Assembly: GCA_947476855.1 (NCBI GenBank)
Contig: CANJSR010000361.1
Span: 1-5,253, forward strand
Source of the DNA: Acetobacteraceae bacterium
GTDB lineage: Bacteria > Pseudomonadota > Alphaproteobacteria > Acetobacterales > Acetobacteraceae
DNA: 5,253 nt
Direction: 5' to 3'
Positions 1-4,587 of the stretch are shown one piece after another; position 1 is the first letter of the stretch, and every line of letters starts with the position of its first letter. A program made the translations under genes and the position numbers. The notes beneath the pieces were generated by a model. That model had not been told where the DNA came from, made no database searches, and worked only from the letters and a program-made list of their open reading frames with translations.

Positions 1-701
1 AGCCCGCCATTCGCTTCCATGTCGGCGATGATCGCGTCCGAGATGGCACCGGAATAGAAATCCTCGGCGCCGTGGGCGGCGACGCGGCGTAAAGTGTTGG
101 CCATGTCGGGATTGCGGAGGGTGTCACCGATGTCGAGCACGCGGCCGTCCGGCTTTGTATAGATCTTTCGCGTGGTGGGAAATTTCGTGACGATCCCTAT
201 ATGCCCGTCGCGGCCGGCGATCGGCGGACGGTTCCAGTATTCCACGACATGCGGGCGGACCAGGCAGCCCTGTTCGGCATATTCGATCGCCGGCGGCAGC
301 AGGTCGGCCAGCGTCCGCGTGCCCCATTGGCGGAGTGCGGTATCGAAGGCGCGCAGCGTCATGGGAGACGTGATGGCCTGATAGCCGATTTCGTTGACAC
401 GGCCTTCCAGGATGAAGCCCCAGCCGTCCGCCGCCTCGTGCTCGATCCGGTTCGACCACATGTCGGGGCGCACGGCCAGCGGCGCGCGCCCGTGGAAGTC
501 GAGTGTTGTATGGACGCCCTGTGACGGCAAATGCACCTGCATCGTGCCCATGCCGGCGATGCCGCACATCTGCGGGTCGACCGCGGTCTGCACCAGCGCG
601 GCCCCGATCGCGGCATCGACGACATTGCCGCCGGCGCGGAGTACGTCGGCGGCGACCTCGGCGGCCTCGGGCTGGGCGGCGGACACCATGCCGTGGGTCA
701 T
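1..701 (-). CDS. Gamma-glutamyltransferase-like protein, N-terminal part (runs off left edge)
   Basis: About 233 codons of an Ntn-hydrolase of the gamma-glutamyltranspeptidase family. Family members cleave gamma-glutamyl amide bonds and autoprocess at a conserved Thr into large and small subunits; that Thr would lie beyond the window. Visible family blocks are GMVSAAQPEAAEVAADVLRA (residues 4-23), GGNVVDAAIGAAL (24-36), VDPQMCGIAGMG (41-52), the DFHGRAP segment (68-74), GYQAITSP (106-113), LADLLPPAIEYAEQG (131-145) and a late block containing GDTLRNPD and FYSG (about 192-218). The ATG at 701 is chosen because the homology begins at once and an AAGGGA Shine-Dalgarno lies 9 nt upstream. No signal peptide is visible, so a cytoplasmic location is inferred, unlike the periplasmic E. 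coli enzyme. Residue 70 is His where classical GGTs carry the substrate-binding Arg, so true transferase activity is uncertain. The gene starts 13 bp after the antitoxin gene and is probably in its operon. Confidence 0.9.
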   Translation of the reverse strand, partial: MTHGMVSAAQPEAAEVAADVLRAGGNVVDAAIGAALVQTAVDPQMCGIAGMGTMQVHLPSQGVHTTLDFHGRAPLAVRPDMWSNRIEHEAADGWGFILEGRVNEIGYQAITSPMTLRAFDTALRQWGTRTLADLLPPAIEYAEQGCLVRPHVVEYWNRPPIAGRDGHIGIVTKFPTTRKIYTKPDGRVLDIGDTLRNPDMANTLRRVAAHGAEDFYSGAISDAIIADMEANGG

Positions 702-710
702 TGGGTTGGT

Positions 711-716
711 TCCCTT
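711..716 (-). promoter_or_regulatory. Shine-Dalgarno of the GGT-like gene
   Basis: On the minus strand AAGGGA lies 9 nt before the ATG at 701. It overlaps the antitoxin's TAA stop (717-715): the final A of the stop begins at the same tract. This supports the chosen start and makes translational coupling with the antitoxin plausible. Confidence 0.6.
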
Positions 717-1017
717 ATTGCGTCGCGCGGGGTTGCGTCGGGCGCACGGTCAATTGCAGCCCCAGAACAGTCAATACCCGTAACAAAGTCCCGAGCTCGG
801 GGTTTCCTTCCGGGCTGAGCGTCCGGTACAGGCTTTCCCGCGACAGGCCCGCTTCCCGCGCCACCTGGGTCATGCCCCGCGCGCGCGCGATCACGCCCAA
901 CGCGTCGGCGATGAAGCCGGGGTCATTGGAATCCAGCGCCTCGGTCATGTAGGCGGCGATGGCTTCCGGGGTGTCGAGATAAGCCGCCGGATCGAACGGC
1001 CTGGTCTTAACAGTCAT
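715..1017 (-). CDS. Addiction module antitoxin, HI1420 / HigA-like HTH protein
   Basis: A 100-residue DNA-binding antitoxin of the HI1420 type (COG3636, probable addiction module antidote). In this family the protein neutralises the adjacent RelE/HigB-like toxin and represses the shared promoter. The sequence is typical from the start: VKTRPFDPAAYLDTPEAIAA (residues 3-22), then ALGVIARARGMTQVAREAGL (39-58), a helix-turn-helix with recognition-helix segment LSRESLYRTLSPEGNP (58-73), and a short hydrophobic C-terminal segment ending near residue 91. The ATG at 1017 is preferred over the ATG at 1026: it has GAAGGA 8 nt upstream and matches where the family usually begins, while the 1026 ATG has the purine tract directly against it. 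The gene overlaps the toxin's 3' end by 11 bp, as expected for a translationally coupled pair. Length is normal and nothing looks broken. Confidence 0.92.
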   Translation of the reverse strand: MTVKTRPFDPAAYLDTPEAIAAYMTEALDSNDPGFIADALGVIARARGMTQVAREAGLSRESLYRTLSPEGNPELGTLLRVLTVLGLQLTVRPTQPRATQ

Positions 1018-1318
1018 GGTCTTCATCCTTCAGGTCCCGGGCGAGTTGCCTCGCGGTCCGGATGTCGCGGCTCTGGCTGCCCTTGTCCTCGCCGCACAGC
1101 AGAATGATCAATACGGCGCCGTGCTGGACGAAATAGACCCGATAGCCCGGGCCATGATCGATCCGCAGTTCGCTCAATCCTTCTCCGATCGGGCGCACGT
1201 CTCCGGGATTGCCCATCGCCAGGCGTTGGATGCGGGCGGCGATCCGGGCGCGGGCGATGCCGTCACGGAGTTTTGAGAGCCAGTTCGAGAGGTGCTCGGT
1301 TTCATGGATCTCGATCAG
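1007..1318 (-). CDS. Addiction module toxin, HI1419 / RelE-HigB-like, CTG start
   Basis: A 103-residue toxin of the HI1419 type (COG3657, phage-derived Gp49-like/HigB, RelE/ParE superfamily). Characterised relatives are mostly ribosome-dependent mRNA interferases; the activity of this one is inferred. Reading the frame by eye from the CTG at 1318 gives (M)IEIHETEHLSNWLSKLRD, then a basic helix IARARIAARIQRL (21-33), GNPGDVRPIGEGLSELRID (36-54), GPGYRVYF (56-63), a hydrophobic strand AVLIILLCG (68-76) and DKGSQSRDI (78-86). This covers the whole family domain. There is an in-frame stop at 1324-1322, and no ATG, GTG or TTG between it and Met35 (1216). Starting at Met35 would remove the N-terminal helices, so CTG in the place of the family's usual ATG is the most likely start. 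No Shine-Dalgarno is visible upstream. The weak start may limit toxin output, or the gene may be a recently impaired allele. Confidence 0.86.
   Translation of the reverse strand: MIEIHETEHLSNWLSKLRDGIARARIAARIQRLAMGNPGDVRPIGEGLSELRIDHGPGYRVYFVQHGAVLIILLCGEDKGSQSRDIRTARQLARDLKDEDHDC
1026..1031 (-). promoter_or_regulatory. Shine-Dalgarno of the antitoxin gene
   Basis: GAAGGA on the minus strand, 8 nt before the ATG at 1017 and inside the toxin's last codons. It decides between two possible antitoxin starts (1017 and 1026) in favour of 1017. It is a much stronger ribosome site than anything ahead of the toxin, so antitoxin would be expected to be translated in excess. Confidence 0.55.
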
Positions 1319-1323
1319 GGATC

Positions 1324-1352
1324 AATGTAGCGTATAGGCTACAGATGTTCAA
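1324..1352 (-). promoter_or_regulatory. Possible promoter of the toxin-antitoxin operon
   Basis: On the minus strand TTGAAC (1352-1347) and TACATT (1329-1324) each match 4 of 6 sigma-70 consensus bases and are 17 bp apart. The inverted repeat at 1326-1343 fills the spacer and overlaps the -10, a typical repressed layout. An alternative -10 is TATACG (1336-1331), which has no good -35. The -35 contains the SRPBCC stop codon. Predicted transcription would start close to 1317, almost at the toxin start codon, so the mRNA may be leaderless or nearly so. Confidence 0.4.
1326..1343. promoter_or_regulatory. Probable antitoxin operator, inverted repeat TGTAGC-N6-GCTACA
   Basis: TGTAGCGTATAGGCTACA is a perfect 6-bp inverted repeat around a 6-bp AT-rich centre. 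It ends 7 bp before the toxin's CTG codon, in the 30-bp gap after the SRPBCC gene. Position and symmetry fit binding by a dimer of the HTH antitoxin, which in this family represses its own operon. Binding itself is inferred. Confidence 0.62.
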
Positions 1353-1798
1353 GTGCGGGCCAGATACCTGGCCAGGTACCCGAGAGAGGCTTCGTAGCCC
1401 TGACGCGTGCCCTCGATCATCGCGTCGCCGACGAAGGACGCGACCTGGATTGTCACCGTCAGCGCGGTCCCCGCACCCTCCGGTTCCAGGTCGACCGTCA
1501 CCAGGCTCGCGCCGAAGGCGTTGCCCTGTTCATCCACGACCTCCGACCAGACGATGCGGCGTTCGGGGACGATGTCGAGGTAGCGGGTCACGGCCCGATA
1601 TCGCGGATCGGACCGGTCGCCGCAGCGGGCAATGTCGGTGCCGCCGACGCGGAACTCCGCCTGGTCATAGAGCACCACCGCGGTTTCGGACGGCACGCCC
1701 CAGATGGCGCGCTCGGCCGGGTCGGCGAAAGCCTGCCAGACGCGGGGGATGGGGGCGGGGAGGGTGCGTTGGAATACCAGGGTCGCGTGTTGGGTCAT
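1349..1798 (-). CDS. SRPBCC / AHSA1 domain protein
   Basis: A 149-residue single-domain protein of the START/Bet v1-like SRPBCC fold, AHSA1 branch (named after the activator of Hsp90 ATPase). Bacterial members are small cytosolic ligand-binding or stress-related proteins, mostly without a known ligand. The order is typical: strand ATLVFQRTLPAP (5-16), helix VWQAFADPAERAIW (20-33), VGGTDIARCGD (51-61), YLDIVPERRIVWSE (73-86), strand LVTVDLEPEGAGTALTVTIQ (99-118) and a C-terminal helix after GTRQGYEASL (130-139). The ATG at 1798 is chosen because the fold starts there. A TTG at 1846 would add 16 low-complexity, proline-rich residues. No clear Shine-Dalgarno precedes 1798. The gene begins 40 bp after livG and could be the last gene of that operon. 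No ArsR-type regulator, a common partner of AHSA1 genes, is next to it. Confidence 0.87.
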   Translation of the reverse strand: MTQHATLVFQRTLPAPIPRVWQAFADPAERAIWGVPSETAVVLYDQAEFRVGGTDIARCGDRSDPRYRAVTRYLDIVPERRIVWSEVVDEQGNAFGASLVTVDLEPEGAGTALTVTIQVASFVGDAMIEGTRQGYEASLGYLARYLART

Positions 1799-1838
1799 GG
1801 GGAAAGGGTAGGGGGTCGGCGGGGTGACGGGAAGCGTC

Positions 1839-2579
1839 TCACCCAACCTCCCGCCCCAGATAGGCTGTCTGCACCGCCTCCGACGCCCGCACCGTCTCGG
1901 GCGGGCCTTCGATCAGGACGCGGCCTTCCACCATCACCGTGATCCGGTCGGCGGTGGAAAACACCACGTCCATGTCGTGCTCGATCAGCAGAACGGCGTG
2001 ATCATCGGCCAGGGTGCGGATCAGGGCGGCGATGGGTTTGGTTTCCTCCACCCCCATGCCCGCCAGGGGCTCATCCAGCAGCAGCACCTTGGGCTGGCCG
2101 GCCAGGGCGATGGCGATTTCCAGCAGCCGCAGCGCCCCGTGGCTGAGTGTCCCGGCCACCGCGCCCGCCTGGGCGGACAGGCCGACGCGGGCGAGGGCGG
2201 GTTCGGCGGCCTCCTCGATCACGGGTTGGCGCAGCAGGCCCCAGCCTCGAACCGTCGCGGCCTGGGTGCCGAGGCGGGCGTTCTCCCGCACCGTCATCCC
2301 GCGCATGACGTTCGTGCGCTGGAACGTCCGCCCCAGGCCCGCGCGGGCGCGCCGCCAGTCGGGGGCTGCGGTGACGTCCTGGCCCCCGAGGAAGATGCGG
2401 CCTTCCGAGGGCGGGAGGTCGCCCGACAGCAGGTTGACCAGGGTACTCTTGCCCGCGCCATTGGGGCCGATGACGGCGTGCAGGGTGCCGGTTTCCAACG
2501 CCAGGGAGACGTCGGAGACCGCGACGATGCCGCCGAAGCGGCGGGTCAGGCCCTCGGCGCGCAGGACAGGTCCGGTCAT
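1839..2579 (-). CDS. livG: Branched-chain amino acid type ABC transporter, ATP-binding protein LivG
   Basis: A 246-residue cytoplasmic ATPase that drives a HAAT-family importer. Visible motifs are Walker A GPNGAGKST (38-46), Q-loop FQ (86-87), signature LSHGALR (145-151), Walker B VLLLDE (165-170), the D-loop region AGMG (173-176) and the H-loop His in LLIEHDMDVVF (His201). The RTFQRTNVMRGMTVRENARLG type segment (84-104) and the C-terminal EGPPETVRASEAVQTAYLG are characteristic of LivG rather than LivF. Length is normal. The start ATG overlaps the livM stop in an ATGA (2579-2576), indicating coupling. The signature departs from the more usual LS(Y/H)GEQR at two positions, while the other catalytic motifs are intact, so the protein is probably active. 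The partner ATPase LivF does not follow; the next gene encodes an SRPBCC protein. Confidence 0.95.
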   Translation of the reverse strand: MTGPVLRAEGLTRRFGGIVAVSDVSLALETGTLHAVIGPNGAGKSTLVNLLSGDLPPSEGRIFLGGQDVTAAPDWRRARAGLGRTFQRTNVMRGMTVRENARLGTQAATVRGWGLLRQPVIEEAAEPALARVGLSAQAGAVAGTLSHGALRLLEIAIALAGQPKVLLLDEPLAGMGVEETKPIAALIRTLADDHAVLLIEHDMDVVFSTADRITVMVEGRVLIEGPPETVRASEAVQTAYLGREVG

Positions 2580-3505
2580 TTGGACCGTCCGGCCAGGCCG
2601 TGGCGGAGCAGCAGGACGGCGAGCAGGATCGCGAGGCCCTCGACGAGTTTCTGCCGCTCGGTGATCAGATGGCCGAGTTCCTGGATGGTGGTCAGGGCGA
2701 TGGCCCCGAGGATCGGGCCGTGCAGAGCGCCGATGCCGCCGAGCAGGACCATCAGCAGGGCCTCGGCCGAGCGGTGCCAGCCGAGGAGTTCGGGGCTGAC
2801 GAAGGCATCGGTCAGGGCGGCCATGTGGCCGGCCGCTCCGGCGAGGGCCCCGGCCACGGTAAAGGCGGCGAGTTTCAGGCGCTGGACGTCGTGCCCCATG
2901 GCCCGCATGCGGGATTCATTGACGCGGATGCCCAGCAGGGCGTGGCCGAACATGGTCCTCATCAGCAGCCACAGCCCCGCATACATCGCCGCCAGGACGC
3001 CGAGGTTGAGCCAGAGGAACACCGGCGCGCGCCAGGCTTTCGGCACCGGCCAGATCAGGTCGGGGCGGGGGATGAAGACTCCGTCCATGCCGCCGCCGAT
3101 CGGGGTGTCGTGGAACAGGAAGAACAGCATCTGCCCGAAGGCCAGCGTCGTCATCAGGAAGAAGAACCCCTGGGTCCGCAGCGCCAGCGCGCCCACCATC
3201 GCCGCGGCGGTGCCGGCCAGCAGCATCGCGCCAGGCAGGGACAGGAAGACCGACGGCGCGCCGCCCAGCGCCTGCGACAGCAGGTAGACCGCATAGGACC
3301 CGAGGCCGAAGAAGGCGCCATGCGCCAGGCTCACCAACCCGGTCGCGCCGACCAGGAGCTGGAGGCTAAGCGCGAACATCCCTCCGATCAGCGCGGTGGA
3401 GGCCAGTTGCACATGATACGGCATGGCCCAGAGCGGCATGGACGCGACCACCGCCCCGCCCAGGGCCAGCAGCAGGTTTCCGCGAGCACCGGCGCGGGTC
3501 ATCAT
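2576..3505 (-). CDS. livM: Branched-chain amino acid type ABC transporter, permease LivM
   Basis: A 309-residue inner-membrane permease that pairs with LivH to form the translocation pore. It has many hydrophobic segments, for example residues 11-27, 36-52, 90-108, about 161-181 and 290-300. Family blocks include LVGATGLVSLAHGAFFGLGS (51-70), QGFFFLMTTLAFGQM (112-126), a cytoplasmic coupling loop GIRVNESRMRAMGHDVQRLK (182-201) that docks on the ATPases, and LMVLLGGIGALHGPILGA (251-268). The ATG at 3505 forms an ATGA overlap with the livH stop, and a second ATG follows at 3502; either would be coupled to livH. An in-frame upstream start at 3535 would only extend the protein into livH. Length is close to that of other LivM proteins, and no frameshift or missing block is seen. 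The substrate could be an amino acid, an amide, urea or an organic acid, as HAAT systems vary. Confidence 0.95.
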   Translation of the reverse strand: MMTRAGARGNLLLALGGAVVASMPLWAMPYHVQLASTALIGGMFALSLQLLVGATGLVSLAHGAFFGLGSYAVYLLSQALGGAPSVFLSLPGAMLLAGTAAAMVGALALRTQGFFFLMTTLAFGQMLFFLFHDTPIGGGMDGVFIPRPDLIWPVPKAWRAPVFLWLNLGVLAAMYAGLWLLMRTMFGHALLGIRVNESRMRAMGHDVQRLKLAAFTVAGALAGAAGHMAALTDAFVSPELLGWHRSAEALLMVLLGGIGALHGPILGAIALTTIQELGHLITERQKLVEGLAILLAVLLLRHGLAGRSK

Positions 3506-4362
3506 GCGCGGGAAAACAGCCCGGTCGGGCGCCACAGCAGGACCAGCGCCATCATGGCAAACACCGCCAGCCCCGCGAGGCCGGGGACATAGGCTTTCCC
3601 CATTGTATCGATCAGCCCGATCAGCAGCGCGGCCCAGAAGGCGCCTCCGATCGACCCGAGGCCGCCGATGACGACGACCACGAAGGAGAGGATCAGGAAC
3701 CCGTCGCCCATGCCCGGATAGACGGATTGCAGAGGGGCGGCGAGGGCGCCGGCCAGCATCGCCAGGGCCGTGCCAGCGGCAAAGACAAGTGTATGGATAC
3801 GGCGGGAGTCTAAGCCAAGGGCTGCCACCATCTCCGGGTTTTCCGCCGCGGCGCGGATGGCGGCGCCGACGCGGGTCCGCTCCACGAACAGCACCATCAG
3901 AGCGGCGACGCCGAGGCAGGCGGCCAGCACGGCCAGGCGGTAGGCGGAATAGGCGAAGTCCCCCACGACGGGGACCGAGAAGTCGAGCGCGGCCGGGACC
4001 GGCACGCTATGGTATTGATTGTCGATGAGGAAGGCGCGCGCCTCCTCGAACAGGAGGATCAGGGCGAAGGTGAGCAGCACCTGGTCCAGGTGCTCCCGCG
4101 TGCGGAAGTGGCGGAACAGGATGCGTTCGAGGATGGCGCCGAAGATGGCGCCTCCGGCAATGGCGGCCAGCAGCGCGGCCCATAGCGGGACCGAGCCGGC
4201 GGTCAGGACGTAGGCGAGGTAGGCGCCGATCATGAACAGGCTGCCATGGGCCAGGTTGATCACGCCCATGACCCCGAAGATCAGCGTAAGGCCGGAGCTG
4301 ATGAGGAACAGCAGCAGGCCATACTGCACGCCGTTGAGGACTTGCGCGAGGAAGCCGGTCAT
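3502..4362 (-). CDS. livH: Branched-chain amino acid type ABC transporter, permease LivH
   Basis: A 286-residue inner-membrane permease, partner of LivM. The N-terminus is typical: VLNGVQYGLLLFLISSGLTL (8-27), IFGVMGVINLAHGSLFMIGA (28-47). The coupling loop reads RVGAAIRAAAENPEMVAALG (164-183), followed by GALAAPLQSVYPGMG (205-219), FVVVVIGGLGSIGGAFWAAL (227-246) and the C-terminal LLWRPTGLFSRA (275-286). The ATG at 4362 is chosen because homology starts there. Further upstream in-frame codons (to 4545) translate the hairpin repeat and read as PLPQGEG-type low complexity. The ribosome site is weak (a GAG directly before the ATG). It is the first gene of the livHMG set and lies 225 bp after the CoA-transferase gene, so a separate promoter is possible, although I see no convincing -35/-10. 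Confidence 0.95.
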   Translation of the reverse strand: MTGFLAQVLNGVQYGLLLFLISSGLTLIFGVMGVINLAHGSLFMIGAYLAYVLTAGSVPLWAALLAAIAGGAIFGAILERILFRHFRTREHLDQVLLTFALILLFEEARAFLIDNQYHSVPVPAALDFSVPVVGDFAYSAYRLAVLAACLGVAALMVLFVERTRVGAAIRAAAENPEMVAALGLDSRRIHTLVFAAGTALAMLAGALAAPLQSVYPGMGDGFLILSFVVVVIGGLGSIGGAFWAALLIGLIDTMGKAYVPGLAGLAVFAMMALVLLWRPTGLFSRA

Positions 4363-4587
4363 CTCAGGGGCACGGGGCTTCGCGAGGGGGCAGGTTGGGT
4401 ACGAGGCACGAGCCACGCAACCACGCCCCAGGTCGACGGGATTGGGGACACGGACCGCGCCGCCACACCCCCCCTCCCCTTGTGGGAGGGGGTTGGGGGG
4501 AGGGGTCGATACCCCCCGTCCGTGCCGCGATACCCCCCACCCCAACCCTCCCCCTCAAGGGGGGAGGGGGAGTCACCCGGGGACTTC
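4363..4587. other. Intergenic region between the CoA-transferase gene and livH
   Basis: A 225-bp noncoding gap. About 4464-4575 is the G/C-rich hairpin repeat pair. The livH-proximal 100 bp (4363-4463) has no clear promoter, Shine-Dalgarno, riboswitch or tRNA that I can recognise. Hairpins here lack a downstream T-run on the minus strand, so an intrinsic terminator is not supported. Confidence 0.6.
4464..4575. repeat. Pair of inverted G/C-rich palindromic repeats (REP-like)
   Basis: Two related units in opposite orientation. Unit A has the stem CCCCCTCCC (4470-4478) with GGGAGGGGG (4484-4492) and loop CTTGT. Unit B has CCCTCCCCC (4546-4554) with GGGGGAGGG (4560-4568) and loop TCAAG. Both stems are 9 perfect base pairs. 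Each unit continues on its inner side with a related GGTTGGGG-type tract (4491-4505 on the plus strand, 4548-4533 on the minus strand). Between them the 11-mer CGATACCCCCC occurs at 4507-4517 and 4528-4538. The layout resembles the interspersed palindromic elements common between genes of many high-GC proteobacteria, whose translation gives PLPQGEG-like peptides. Membership in a genome-wide family is inferred from that resemblance. Confidence 0.65.

Noticed and set aside
124..625. Several minus- and plus-strand open frames over the first 700 bases (for example 124-567 and 359-625 minus, 201-524 plus)
   Set aside because: They are out of frame with the GGT-like gene, which has continuous family blocks from 701 to the window edge; their Arg-rich products show no motifs.
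1007..1216. Toxin read as a 69-residue protein from the internal ATG
   Set aside because: The same frame continues upstream for 34 family-like codons, including the N-terminal strand and basic helices; the short form would lose these.
1799..1846. TTG start giving the SRPBCC protein 16 more residues
   Set aside because: The added residues are proline-rich and not part of the fold, and the purine tract GGGAGG lies directly against the TTG, too close to act as a ribosome site.
1824..3287. Long plus-strand open frame of 487 codons opposite livG and livM
   Set aside because: It is antisense to two clearly recognised genes, its composition is rich in Arg, Gly, Gln and Ala without domain blocks, and it is expected by chance in GC-rich DNA.
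2600..3592. Plus-strand open frame of 330 codons with a Gln/His/Glu-rich product
   Set aside because: It is a mirror of livM codon usage, has no hydrophobic core or motif, and overlaps livM and the livH end completely.
4363..4545. N-terminal extension of LivH by 61 residues
   Set aside because: The extension translates the hairpin repeat and low-complexity sequence (PLPQGEG-type); LivH homology begins at the ATG at 4362.
4464..4575. Repeat region as a CRISPR array or intrinsic terminator
   Set aside because: There are only two units, in inverted rather than direct orientation and without regular spacers, and no T-run follows either hairpin on the minus strand.
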